DNA of 9,302 nucleotides from positions 1 to 9,302 of the forward strand of contig JAEZQS010000082.1 of assembly GCA_023412995.1 (NCBI GenBank), given 5' to 3'. Below, in pieces: positions 1-6,792 of this stretch. Below the pieces are notes generated by a model, which made no database searches, was not told the origin of the DNA, and saw nothing but the letters and a program-made list of their open reading frames with translations. The position numbers and the translations under genes were made by a program. The DNA is from Pseudomonadota bacterium (GTDB lineage: Bacteria; Pseudomonadota; Gammaproteobacteria; Xanthomonadales; Rhodanobacteraceae). Numbering within the stretch: position 1 is the stretch's first letter; the number at the start of each line of letters is the position of its first letter.

Positions 1-1
1 G

Positions 2-508
2 GCGCCGGAGGGAGCGGCGGCGTCCGCCGCGGAAGCGGGCACCCCGGCGTCGGCCACGACCGGCGAGCCGGCCCCGCCCGCACCCGGCACGGAGACAGGA
101 ACCGGCGCGACGGCCGCCTGGCCACGCGTCGATGGAACGGCGGCGCCGCCAGCCGACGACGAAGCCATGGCGGCGCACAAACGCCTGCAGGATGCCTGCA
201 CCCGCCGCGCGACCGCCCTGCTCGATGCGGCGCAGAAGCACGACTACGAGACCGCGACGCGCGACTTCGATGCGCGCATGCGTGGTGCGCTGCCGCCTGC
301 CCAGCTGCGCAAGGCATGGGAATCGCTCGGCCAGTTCGGCACGCTCAAGGCGCGCGGGCAGTCGCACGTGGCGACTTCGGAAGGCTACATCGCCGTGACC
401 ATCCCGCTGCTGTTCGACAAGGCCAACCTCTACGCGCAGGTCGCCTGCGGCAGCGACGGCCGCATTGCCGGCTTCTACGTCAAGCCGTTGCCGGTGCCGG
501 CGCAGTGA
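2..508 (+). CDS. DUF3887-domain protein, 5' end truncated by window edge
   Basis: The frame is open from the left window edge to a TGA at 506-508, giving 168 visible residues. Visible residues 1-55 are almost entirely Ala, Pro, Gly and Thr, which looks like a disordered linker. From about residue 56 to the end there is a compact alpha/beta domain with the features of DUF3887: an N-terminal helix (QDACTRRATALLDAAQKHDY), a conserved Trp (KAWESLGQFG), and a final strand ending in IAGFYVKPLP. DUF3887 proteins are usually small secreted or membrane-anchored proteins of unknown activity, and the domain also occurs fused to hydrolases. Any signal peptide or membrane anchor would lie left of the window. 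An ATG at 167 could instead be the start, but no good ribosome binding site precedes it and the linker-like upstream reading favours a longer protein. The next gene begins 9 bp downstream in the same frame. The domain call is reasonably sure; the function is unknown. Confidence 0.78.
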   Translation, partial: APEGAAASAAEAGTPASATTGEPAPPAPGTETGTGATAAWPRVDGTAAPPADDEAMAAHKRLQDACTRRATALLDAAQKHDYETATRDFDARMRGALPPAQLRKAWESLGQFGTLKARGQSHVATSEGYIAVTIPLLFDKANLYAQVACGSDGRIAGFYVKPLPVPAQ

Positions 509-517
509 GCTGAGCAG

Positions 518-1090
518 GTGGTCGTGCGCTTTGGCGACGACGCGGACGCGCCGGCCCGCTGCGACCGCGCCGCGCGGCAGCGCATCGTGCTCGATGCCCG
601 TGCCCTCGGCGTACCGCCCGGCTACGGCGCGTCACGCCAGCTGCGCCTCGTGCGCGAACCGCGTGCGCTGGCGTGCATCGGCGAGGACATCCATGGTCGC
701 CGCCAGTGGCTGGCCCCGCGCGCCGCGCGCGCGTTCCTGCGCCTGCAGGCGGCGGCGGCGTCGGATGGGGTCGCCGTGCAGGTGGTTTCGGCCTTCCGTT
801 CGGCCGAGTACCAGCTGGGCATCCTGCGGCGCAAGCTGGAGCGCGGCCAGGCCATGCCACAGATCCTGCAAGTGAGCGCCGCGCCCGGCTACAGCGAACA
901 CCATTCCGGTCGCGCGCTGGACGTCACGACGCCGGGCTTCAGTCCCCTCGAAGAGGCGTTCGAGCGCTCTCCCGCGTTTGCCTGGCTGGAGGCCAACGCA
1001 GGACGCTTCGGCTTCGCGCTGTCCTACCCGCGCGGAAACCGCCACGGCATCGCCTACGAGCCATGGCACTGGTGCTGGCATGCGCGGTGA
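518..1090 (+). CDS. M15B-family (VanY-type) D-alanyl-D-alanine carboxypeptidase
   Basis: This 190-residue protein resembles zinc D,D-carboxypeptidases that trim the terminal D-Ala of peptidoglycan stem peptides. The family signatures are complete: SAFRS at residues 91-95 (substrate-binding SxxRS/Q motif), GYSEHHSGRALD at 124-135 with zinc ligands H128 and D135, and EPWHW at 181-185 with catalytic E181 and third zinc ligand H184. The Tyr-containing GIAYEPWHW ending is typical of VanY/DdcY proteins. The start used is GTG at 518; a second GTG at 524 is possible and neither has a clear Shine-Dalgarno. No signal peptide or membrane segment is visible at the N-terminus, which is odd for an enzyme with a periplasmic substrate. 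It follows the DUF3887 gene after 9 bp, so the two are probably co-transcribed. Enzyme family is confident; exact start and location in the cell are not. Confidence 0.92.
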   Translation: MVVRFGDDADAPARCDRAARQRIVLDARALGVPPGYGASRQLRLVREPRALACIGEDIHGRRQWLAPRAARAFLRLQAAAASDGVAVQVVSAFRSAEYQLGILRRKLERGQAMPQILQVSAAPGYSEHHSGRALDVTTPGFSPLEEAFERSPAFAWLEANAGRFGFALSYPRGNRHGIAYEPWHWCWHAR

Positions 1091-1096
1091 AGCGGA

Positions 1097-1134
1097 GATT
1101 GGGGATTGGGGATTGGAGATTGGGGATTGGGGAT
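1097..1134. repeat. 7-bp tandem repeat (GATTGGG)5, G-quadruplex-capable
   Basis: Five consecutive heptamers occur at 1097-1131: GATTGGG, GATTGGG, GATTGGA, GATTGGG, GATTGGG, followed by a decayed GAT. The array starts 6 bp after the stop of the M15 peptidase gene and lies in the short gap to the convergent DUF423 gene. It contains four GGGG runs (1101-1104, 1108-1111, 1122-1125, 1129-1132) separated by loops of 3, 10 and 3 nt. Repeats of this kind (GGGGATT/AATCCCC) are, to my knowledge, common between genes in Xanthomonadaceae, which supports the suggested host. Their role is unknown. No U-tract terminator is visible here, so the repeat may mark or assist the 3' ends of both transcripts. Confidence 0.85.
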
Positions 1135-1156
1135 CCATGGCCCCGACGGCGCCCGG

Positions 1157-1546
1157 TCATCCGCGCCGCAGGATGCTCGCCAGCAACAAGCTCCATCCCG
1201 CCAGGAAGCAGAGGCCGCCGAGCGGCGTGACCGCACCCAGCCAGCGGGGGGCGCCCAGCGCCAGTGCGTACAGGCTGGCGCAGAACAGCACGATCCCGAC
1301 GCCGAACGCGATCGCTGCCGCGGCCAGGCCACGACCGGCCTGCCCGCGCGCCAGCAGTCCGGTCACCAGCAGGGCCAGCGCGTGTCGAAACTGGTAGTTT
1401 ACGCCGGTCTGCCAGGTGGCCAGCGACGGCCCGTCCAGCGCCGCGCGCAAGGCGTGCGCGGCAAATGCGCCGAGCGCCACGGCGGTGCCTCCCGCAATGC
1501 AACCGGCGACGAGGGCGGCACGCGACAGCGGTGAGGAAAGTGGCAT
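1157..1546 (-). CDS. DUF423 family small integral membrane protein
   Basis: This is a 129-residue, highly hydrophobic protein with four likely membrane spans (about residues 10-32, 52-66, 72-93 and 101-124). Family hallmarks are visible: LGAFAAHAL at 25-33 (family consensus GAFGAHAL) and W45...Y51-Q-F-R-H55 leading into the second span. Length matches the DUF423/YgdD family (about 125-130 residues), inner-membrane proteins without an established function. The start is ATG at 1546, because the hydrophobic domain begins about ten residues later and upstream codons in this frame read as charged low-complexity sequence; no strong Shine-Dalgarno is present. It is on the same strand as the ABC transporter operon, 121 bp downstream of its last gene and beyond a strong hairpin, so it is probably a separate transcript or only a weak read-through product. 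It converges with the M15 peptidase gene. Confidence 0.92.
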   Translation of the reverse strand: MPLSSPLSRAALVAGCIAGGTAVALGAFAAHALRAALDGPSLATWQTGVNYQFRHALALLVTGLLARGQAGRGLAAAAIAFGVGIVLFCASLYALALGAPRWLGAVTPLGGLCFLAGWSLLLASILRRG

Positions 1547-1615
1547 CCGGGCATTGTGCGACCGACGCCGCCAGCCCGCCAGCGGCGCGGCATGCCGGAT
1601 GCCGACGCGGCACGC

Positions 1616-1643
1616 GGCGCACCAGGGCGCCCCTGCCTGCGCC
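1616..1643 (-). terminator. Strong GC-rich hairpin after the ABC operon, possible terminator
   Basis: GGCGCA (1616-1621) pairs with TGCGCC (1638-1643), and CAGGG (1623-1627) with CCCTG (1631-1635), closing a CGC loop with only a 1/2-nt internal mismatch. The hairpin lies 24 bp past the stop of the DUF4340 gene on the - strand. No U-rich tract follows on that strand, so it may be a Rho-assisted end or a 3' stabilising structure rather than a classical intrinsic terminator. Confidence 0.4.
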
Positions 1644-1667
1644 CTTTCGCGCCGCACGGGCGCGGCT

Positions 1668-2924
1668 CTACTTGCCGCCCTTCTTCGCCGGCTTGCTATC
1701 CTCGACCGGTTGCAGCAGGTCGGCCATCGACTTGTCGATCGCGGCGTACTTGTACGCCGGCAGGACGTAGGTCCAGCCATCGAACGTCGCGCGCAGCGTC
1801 TCCACCTGCTTGCGTACGGCCGCGAGGCGGTTTTCGCGGTCGCGTGCAGGGTCGGTCGCGGCGAGCGGCTCGACCGGGACATCCGTATCGTCCGCCGATC
1901 CGCCGGTGGCCGGGGCATCGGCAACCTTGCCATCCTTCTGGCCTGCCGGATCGGGCGCGGCTGCCGCTTTGGCGGATTCGTACGCGGCCTTTTCCTTCGC
2001 CTGTGCCGCCGCAATCCCGGCATCGGCCTGCTCCTCGTCGAACGAGGCAGCGAAGCGGGCGTAGTCCTTGCCCTCGTGCGCCCACGCGGTGACGTCGATC
2101 ACCACGCCATCGAAGGTGGTGAAATGCGCCTGCAGCGGCTTTTCGGGCGGCTGCGCCTCTGCTGCCGGCAGCACGTCCTCGAAGCGCAGACCGGCGAGGA
2201 ACGAGGCGAGGCCGTTCACCGCGTAGGGCGAAACCGCCTCGCGGCCCTTGGGGATGTCCTGCAGCGTGAAGTTGGCGTCGCCCGCGTCGGCCTTGGCAGC
2301 AGTGACGGTGCTGCCGTCCGGTCGCGTGACGGCGACCGAGCGGATGCGCTCGGCGGCCAGGTCGGTGAGGTCCCTCCGCAGCCAGCTGGACGGGTCCTTT
2401 TCCACCGTCAGCGTGCCGGATGCCAGCCACGCCGGTGCCTCGCCGACGCGCCTCACGTAGGTACCGCCACCCCGCGGCGCGGGCTTGCCGATGAGGATGT
2501 CGACGGGAACGGCGAGGCCGTCCAGGCGCACCTGCACCGATTTCGCATCGGCACCGGCGACGTCTTCCACGCCGATGTCGGGATAGCGCGCGGGGGTGGA
2601 GGTCTTCTGTTCCAGCTGGCGCGCGTCGGCCAGTTTCAGCAGGAAGGAACGCAGCTTGCCGGTGTCAACCGGATAGCCGCCTTTCTCGGTCACGGTCCAG
2701 CCGTCCGTGCCGCGCACCAGGGTTGCCAGCACCTTGCCGCCGGCGCCCGTCACGGTCACGCGATCGACGTCGTTGACGTGGTCGCGCAGGGCCGGCGCGA
2801 GCCACGCGGATTCGGCCGCGGCACGTTCCTCGCTGGCGGGAACCTGGCCGCGGTGCAGCGCGATCGCGGCGACCACCGCCAGCAGCGCCACCACGGCAAG
2901 GACGATCAGGGTCTTCTGGTTCAT
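1668..2924 (-). CDS. DUF4340 domain protein, periplasmic partner of the ABC transporter
   Basis: This 418-residue protein has one N-terminal membrane span (about residues 5-23), followed by a long soluble region predicted to be periplasmic. The body has the DUF4340 pattern of repeated beta-rich modules: VDRVTVTGAGGKVLATLVRG near 53-72, GWTVTEKGGYPVD near 75-87, and later SSWLRRDLTDLAAERIRSV at 179-197. A low-complexity Ala/Asp/Lys-rich stretch at about 296-365 precedes a conserved-looking C-terminal FDGWTYVLPAYKYAAIDKS. The tail is Lys-rich. DUF4340 genes are typically found behind GldG-like genes in ABC-2 operons, as here; the biochemical role is unknown. The ATG at 2924 overlaps the preceding gene's TGA by 4 bp (ATGA), which implies translational coupling and fixes the start. 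It is the last gene of the operon. Confidence 0.93.
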   Translation of the reverse strand: MNQKTLIVLAVVALLAVVAAIALHRGQVPASEERAAAESAWLAPALRDHVNDVDRVTVTGAGGKVLATLVRGTDGWTVTEKGGYPVDTGKLRSFLLKLADARQLEQKTSTPARYPDIGVEDVAGADAKSVQVRLDGLAVPVDILIGKPAPRGGGTYVRRVGEAPAWLASGTLTVEKDPSSWLRRDLTDLAAERIRSVAVTRPDGSTVTAAKADAGDANFTLQDIPKGREAVSPYAVNGLASFLAGLRFEDVLPAAEAQPPEKPLQAHFTTFDGVVIDVTAWAHEGKDYARFAASFDEEQADAGIAAAQAKEKAAYESAKAAAAPDPAGQKDGKVADAPATGGSADDTDVPVEPLAATDPARDRENRLAAVRKQVETLRATFDGWTYVLPAYKYAAIDKSMADLLQPVEDSKPAKKGGK

Positions 2925-4798
2925 GCGTGTGCTCCCTGGGCGTGGCGGCGACGCTGGTTGCGCCACCACGCGAAACCCAGTGCGGCGAGCGTCACCAGCA
3001 GCGGCATCAGCAGGATGTTGAGGAGCTTGAGGCGGGTGCCGAGCGACTCGATCTCGGCATCGAGCTGGCGCCGCACCTGGCGCAGCTCCTTGCGGATCTC
3101 CAGCTTGCGCTGGAGGAAGTTCTCCAGCTCCGCCTTCTGCTCGGGCGAAAGGATCTGCGCCTGCTCGGCGCTCTTGGCGCCCTGCAGCTCGGTCAGCTTG
3201 CGCTCGGTGTCCGCCAGCTCGCGCTGCAGTTCCTGCTCCTTGGCGCGGAAACGTTCGTCGGCGCTGCGCTTGAGCGCCTCCACCGTGGTGAAGGGCAGCT
3301 GCGAGGTGGCCCGGCCGCGGATCGAGATCAGGTCGCTGGAACCGGTCATGTTGTCGAGCACGTTGACGGCGAAGTCGCCATTGTCGGCAAACGCGTTCAT
3401 CACCTGCTGGCCGAAGAACGAGCGCACCTGCACCCACAGGCGGTCGCTCAGCAGGTCGGTGTCGGCCACCAGCAGCACCTGTCCGGGCACCCTGGAGGTG
3501 GCCAGTGCCCCCGCCTCCTTGCGTCCGGGAAAGGCCGTGTGGAAGGTGCCCGACAGGCGCGCGGCAATGACGAACGGCGAGCCCGCCGGCTGGTAGCCGT
3601 CCAGCAGCGCGGTCGGATCCTGCAGCATGCGCAGGCGGTCGCCGCCGACCGCCATGGCATCGGACGTGGTCTGGATGAGCGGCGTGAGCTGCACGTCCTT
3701 CGCGTCGGCGGCGAGGCTGAAGTAGCCCGCCGAGGACACGTTGATGCTGTCGAGGTTGGCGGTGACCACGTCGTCGTCGTTGAGGTCGGCGCCGGTCAGG
3801 CCGAGGATGGCGGGATGGCGCACCGGCGCCTGGCCCTCGCCGATGCTGATCGGCAGGGCCCGGGCGCGGTCCAGCACCACCTTGTGCGGGTCGTATTCCA
3901 GGCCCCAGGCCTTGAACAGCGCCGGCAGGTCGGAGGACTTGTCGGCCATCATCGCCGCCATCGGGTTCTGCGGGTCGGCACCGGCCGTGTCGAGTTCGGC
4001 GCTGGGATCGACGAACGCCACCAGGTGGCCGCCGCGCAGCACGAACTGGTCGATCGCGTATTGCGCGTCCTCGCCGAGGTTCTTCGGCTGCACCACCAGC
4101 AGCACGCCGATGTCGGCATCGACCGCCTTGAGCGTCGCCGCATCGAGCCGGCGCAGGTCGAACAGCTGCCCCCACTGCTGGTACACCGCCCAGCCTTCGC
4201 GCATCTGGCGGGTGGCGGGATCGAAATCGGCCGCGATGGGCAGGCCGGTGAGCACGCCCACGACCGGCTTCTTCGTGTTCTCCAGCTCGTGGATCAGCTT
4301 GGCGACGTCGTATTCGAGGAAGGCTTCCTTGTCCGGCTGCAGGAACGGGATCACCGCCTGGCCGTCGGTCGAGTTGGTGCCGGCGAGGCCGAAGAACACC
4401 GTGTCGCCGGCGGTCGATACCGGCACCGCCTGCAGGCCGAAGGCCGCCGCGCGGTCCTCGTCCTCGGAGAACGGCAGCGGATCGATCACCTCCAGCTGCA
4501 GCTTGCCGTTCGAGCGCGACGCCATTTCCTCCAGCATTTCGCGCACGCGGGTGTAGTAGGTGCGCAGCTGCGGAAGGTCCTGGGTCGCCTTGTCGGAGAA
4601 GAACAGCGTCAGGTGGATCGGTTCGTCGATGCTGGAAAGGATGTGGCGGGTACCTTCGGACAGCGTGTAGAGCTGGTTGCGCGTCAGGTCCACCCGCGCG
4701 CCGCGGAACGCGAGGTTCACCAGCAGCATCACGGCCACGAACAGGACGGCCAGCACCACCAGCGCGGTGCCCGACAGGGCCTTGCGGTTGAGTGTCAT
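2921..4798 (-). CDS. GldG-like ABC transporter auxiliary protein (ABC_transp_aux)
   Basis: This 625-residue protein is anchored at both ends: a first span at about residues 10-31 and a second at about 591-612, with the region between them facing the periplasm. Directly after the first span comes VDLTRNQLYTLSEGT (36-50), the hallmark start of GldG-type auxiliary proteins, then a substrate-binding-like alpha/beta domain with GGHLVAFVDP (256-265) and LLVADTDLLSDRLW (442-455). Before the second span lies a long charged coiled coil (about 505-590), rich in Glu, Gln, Lys and Arg. In Bacteroidetes GldG works with GldA/GldF in gliding motility. Homologues in Proteobacteria have no assigned substrate, so motility should not be assumed. 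The start at 4798 is supported by a strong Shine-Dalgarno. Its stop overlaps the DUF4340 start by 4 bp. Confidence 0.93.
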   Translation of the reverse strand: MTLNRKALSGTALVVLAVLFVAVMLLVNLAFRGARVDLTRNQLYTLSEGTRHILSSIDEPIHLTLFFSDKATQDLPQLRTYYTRVREMLEEMASRSNGKLQLEVIDPLPFSEDEDRAAAFGLQAVPVSTAGDTVFFGLAGTNSTDGQAVIPFLQPDKEAFLEYDVAKLIHELENTKKPVVGVLTGLPIAADFDPATRQMREGWAVYQQWGQLFDLRRLDAATLKAVDADIGVLLVVQPKNLGEDAQYAIDQFVLRGGHLVAFVDPSAELDTAGADPQNPMAAMMADKSSDLPALFKAWGLEYDPHKVVLDRARALPISIGEGQAPVRHPAILGLTGADLNDDDVVTANLDSINVSSAGYFSLAADAKDVQLTPLIQTTSDAMAVGGDRLRMLQDPTALLDGYQPAGSPFVIAARLSGTFHTAFPGRKEAGALATSRVPGQVLLVADTDLLSDRLWVQVRSFFGQQVMNAFADNGDFAVNVLDNMTGSSDLISIRGRATSQLPFTTVEALKRSADERFRAKEQELQRELADTERKLTELQGAKSAEQAQILSPEQKAELENFLQRKLEIRKELRQVRRQLDAEIESLGTRLKLLNILLMPLLVTLAALGFAWWRNQRRRHAQGAHA

Positions 4799-4805
4799 CG
4801 CGGGG

Positions 4806-4813
4806 CCCTCCTC
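4806..4813 (-). promoter_or_regulatory. Strong ribosome binding site overlapping the upstream stop
   Basis: On the - strand GAGGAGGG is followed 7 nt later by the ATG at 4798. The site overlaps the TGA of the permease gene (4812-4814), so ribosomes finishing the permease can restart directly. It fixes the start of the GldG-like gene. Confidence 0.75.
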
Positions 4814-5546
4814 AGACCGCTTTCTTGAGGTCGATGACCACCGCCGTCGCGTACAGCCACGCGCCGATCATCAACACGAAATAGAGGATGTCGCGCAGGT
4901 CGATGACGCCCTTGCTGACCGACGCGAAATGGGTGAGGAAGCTGAGCCCCGCGACCGCATCCACCACGCCCTGCGGCGCGATCGCCCGGAACGCGTCGAG
5001 CACCAGCGGGAACCCGGCAAGCAGCAGCAGGAAGCACACCACCACCGTCAGGATGAACGCGACCACCTGGTTGCGCGTCGCCGCCGAAAGGCACGAGCCG
5101 ATGGCGAGGAAGGCGCCGGCCATCAGCAGCGAGCCGAGGTAGCTTGCGAAGATCACGCCGTTGTCCGGCGCGCCGAGGTAGTTGACGGTGAGCCAGATCG
5201 GGAAGGTCAGCACCAGCGCGATGGCGATGAACGCCCACGCGGCGAGGAACTTGCCCGCCACCGCCTGCCACATCGTCACGGGCAGGGTCAGCAGCAGCTC
5301 GATCGTGCCGCTCTTGCGCTCTTCCGCCCACAGCCGCATGGAGACCGCCGGCACCAGGAACAGGTACAGCCACGGATGGAAGTTGAAGAAAGGCTGCAGG
5401 TCGGCCTGGCCGCGCTCGTAGAAGCTGCCGAGGTAGAACGTCAGCGCGCCGGACAGCAGCAGGAAGATCACGATGAAGACGTACGCGACCGGGGTGGCGA
5501 AGTAGCTGCGCAGTTCGCGCCGGAAGATGGTCGCCGTGCCGCTCAT
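4812..5546 (-). CDS. ABC-2 type permease (GldF-like)
   Basis: This 244-residue polytopic membrane protein has about six predicted spans (near residues 20-41, 56-72, 102-124, 132-156, 162-184 and 217-239). The N-terminal RRELRSYFATPVAYVFI (9-25) is the characteristic cytoplasmic helix and first span of GldF-type ABC-2 permeases. SMRLWAEERKSGTIELLLTLP (69-89) is the conserved coupling region that contacts the ATPase in this family. As a half-transporter it should form a dimer with the ATPase encoded just upstream. The start is ATG at 5546, overlapping the ATPase stop by 4 bp (ATGA). The gap to the GldG-like gene is 13 bp. The family assignment is firm; whether it exports a substrate or uses ATP for mechanical work in the envelope cannot be told from sequence. 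Confidence 0.94.
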   Translation of the reverse strand: MSGTATIFRRELRSYFATPVAYVFIVIFLLLSGALTFYLGSFYERGQADLQPFFNFHPWLYLFLVPAVSMRLWAEERKSGTIELLLTLPVTMWQAVAGKFLAAWAFIAIALVLTFPIWLTVNYLGAPDNGVIFASYLGSLLMAGAFLAIGSCLSAATRNQVVAFILTVVVCFLLLLAGFPLVLDAFRAIAPQGVVDAVAGLSFLTHFASVSKGVIDLRDILYFVLMIGAWLYATAVVIDLKKAV

Positions 5547-6484
5547 GTGCGTGCCTCCGCGCCGGCGGCGTCCTGGGTGATGGTGCGGAACACCTCGTCC
5601 AGGCGCCCGGGTTCCAGTGCCAGCTCGCGCACCACCACGCCGCGCTCCTTCAGCGCATCGCCGACCGCGACGAAGATCGCCCGGCCGGGCTTGGGGAAGG
5701 CGGTGATGCGGTTGTCCTGCGGATCGACCTCGATCGCCGCGATGTCGGGCACCCGCGCCAGTGCGGCACGCGCCGCGGCGATGTCGGGCGCGGTGAGCGA
5801 CACCGCCTGGTGGTAGCGCGAGCGCGCCTCCAGCTCGGCCGGGGTGGCGTCGGCCAGCACGCGGCCGGCCGCAATGATGATCGCCCGGCTGCACACCGCG
5901 TGCACTTCCTCCAGCAGGTGGGTCGAGATGATGATGGTCTTGTCGCGCGCCATCGAGTTGATCAGCGTGCGCACCTCCTGCTTCTGGTTCGGATCGAGGC
6001 CGTCGGTCGGCTCGTCCAGGATCAGCACGCGCGGGTCGTGCAGGATCGCCGCAGCCAGGCCAACGCGGCGCTTGAAGCCCTTCGACAGCGTGTCGATCGG
6101 CTGCTCCAGCACGCGCTCGAGGTGCAGGCGCGCCACCGCGTCGTCGAGGCGCGCGTCGCGCGCGTCGCCCGCCAGCCCGCGCACGTCGGCAATGAAGCCG
6201 AGGAACTCGCGCACGGCCATTTCGCCGTAGCTCGGCGCCCCTTCCGGCAGGTAGCCGAGCGCGCGACGCGCCCGGAGCGGCTGCGCCTGCACGTCGAAGC
6301 CGGCCACCACCGCGCTGCCGGAGGTGGGCGCGAGGAAGCCGGCGAGCATCTTCATGGTGGTGGACTTGCCGGCGCCGTTGGGGCCGAGGAAGCCGAGCAC
6401 CTGGCCCGGCTCGACACGGAAGCTGATGGCGTCGACGGCCGTGAAGTCGCCGTAGCGCCGGGTGAGCTGTCGGGTTTCGATCAT
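5543..6484 (-). CDS. ABC transporter ATP-binding protein (GldA-like)
   Basis: This 313-residue cytoplasmic ATPase starts the operon. Visible motifs are Walker A GPNGAGKST (34-42), a Q-loop region reading GYLPEGAP (77-84), the signature LSKGFKRRVGLA (133-144), Walker B VLILDEPTDGLDP (153-165) and the H-loop STHLLEE (187-193, H189). The LSKG signature in place of LSGGQ and LPE at the Q-loop are normal for the GldA/ABC-2 group, so they are not defects. A C-terminal domain of about 90 residues (from about 225) is also usual in this group. The start is ATG at 6484, giving the usual MIETRQLTRRYG beginning, with GAAGGTG about 11 nt upstream. A 30-residue in-frame extension to 6574 is Arg-rich and unlike the family. 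Divergently transcribed from the nitric oxide reductase operon. Confidence 0.95.
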   Translation of the reverse strand: MIETRQLTRRYGDFTAVDAISFRVEPGQVLGFLGPNGAGKSTTMKMLAGFLAPTSGSAVVAGFDVQAQPLRARRALGYLPEGAPSYGEMAVREFLGFIADVRGLAGDARDARLDDAVARLHLERVLEQPIDTLSKGFKRRVGLAAAILHDPRVLILDEPTDGLDPNQKQEVRTLINSMARDKTIIISTHLLEEVHAVCSRAIIIAAGRVLADATPAELEARSRYHQAVSLTAPDIAAARAALARVPDIAAIEVDPQDNRITAFPKPGRAIFVAVGDALKERGVVVRELALEPGRLDEVFRTITQDAAGAEART

Positions 6485-6670
6485 CGTCGTGTGGGCACCT
6501 TCTGCAATGCACGAATGGCCACGGGCACGTCCGTCGCGCGCCTCGAAATCGGACCTTGGTAGCCCCCGCTGCAACGCCGCGCCGCCCGCGTGCGGCGCCC
6601 GGAAACGGGGTCGCGAAAAGATACCGCAGCTTGCGCGGAAAGTTCCCGTTCATGTAAAAGCTGCCATGTA

Positions 6671-6697
6671 GGTCCGGAAAGTGGCGTTTTCCGGGCC
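6671..6697. promoter_or_regulatory. Inverted repeat upstream of nor genes, candidate operator
   Basis: CCGGAAA (6674-6680) and TTTCCGG (6688-6694) are perfect inverted copies around a 7-nt centre. Pairing extends through GG (6671-6672) and CC (6696-6697) across one T/G position. It sits just downstream of the candidate promoter and about 95 bp before the first nor-operon start, a suitable place for an operator or a 5' leader hairpin. The binding factor is unknown. Confidence 0.4.
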
Positions 6698-6780
6698 TGC
6701 GACAGCTTCCCCCGGGAGTGCGCCAGGCAGGACCGCGCGCGGCTTCCGCGCGCTGCACGGCGGTCAACCCATCCATCGAC

Positions 6781-6786
6781 GGAGGA
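6781..6786 (+). promoter_or_regulatory. Shine-Dalgarno that fixes the start of the 41-aa ORF
   Basis: GGAGGA lies 6 nt before the ATG at 6793. It supports translation from this ATG rather than from the in-frame ATG at 6718, which lacks such a site, and is the main evidence that the small ORF is a real gene. Confidence 0.7.
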
Positions 6787-6792
6787 CGGCGA

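Larger units (their letters stand above)
6485..6792. promoter_or_regulatory. 308-bp divergent control region between ABC and nor operons
   Basis: No convincing gene is present between the two divergent operons. The region must hold both promoters. For the nor side, the best sigma70-like candidate is TTGCGC (6631-6636), a 16-bp spacer and TGTAAA (6653-6658); CATGTA occurs twice (6651-6656 and 6665-6670). A perfect inverted repeat lies just downstream. No full FNR/DNR-type box (TTGAT-N4-ATCAA) and no sigma54 -24/-12 element was found. For the ABC side nothing convincing was seen. Promoter positions are guesses by eye. Confidence 0.4.

Noticed and set aside
1547..2023. N-terminal extension of the DUF423 protein
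   Set aside because: Upstream codons read as Arg/Pro-rich shadow of the DUF4340 gene; the family starts with its hydrophobic domain a few residues after the chosen ATG.
1416..3596. Long + strand open frame (726 codons) opposite DUF423 and the DUF4340/GldG-like genes
   Set aside because: It is antisense to three well-supported genes, has an Arg/Gly/Ala-rich composition with no recognisable domain, and arises from lack of stops in very GC-rich DNA.
2927..4828. Long + strand open frame (633 codons) opposite the GldG-like gene
   Set aside because: It mirrors the GldG-like gene almost exactly; His/Gln/Arg/Glu-rich translation without motifs, typical of an antisense shadow.
5651..6484. Non-canonical ABC signature (LSKGF) as a sign of a dead ATPase
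   Set aside because: LSKG-type signatures are normal in GldA/ABC-2 ATPases, and Walker A, Walker B and H-loop are intact.
6485..6574. 30-residue N-terminal extension of the ABC ATPase
   Set aside because: The extension is Arg/Gly-rich and unlike the family; ATG at 6484 gives the canonical beginning and has a better ribosome site.
6763..6767. GTCAA as a possible FNR/DNR half-site before the nor operon
   Set aside because: No matching TTGAT/TTGAC partner at the required 4-bp spacing, so it is only a chance half-site.
6718..6792. 25-residue N-terminal extension of the small ORF before norC
   Set aside because: No ribosome site at 6718, Arg/Ala-rich translation, and a strong GGAGGA just before the ATG at 6793.
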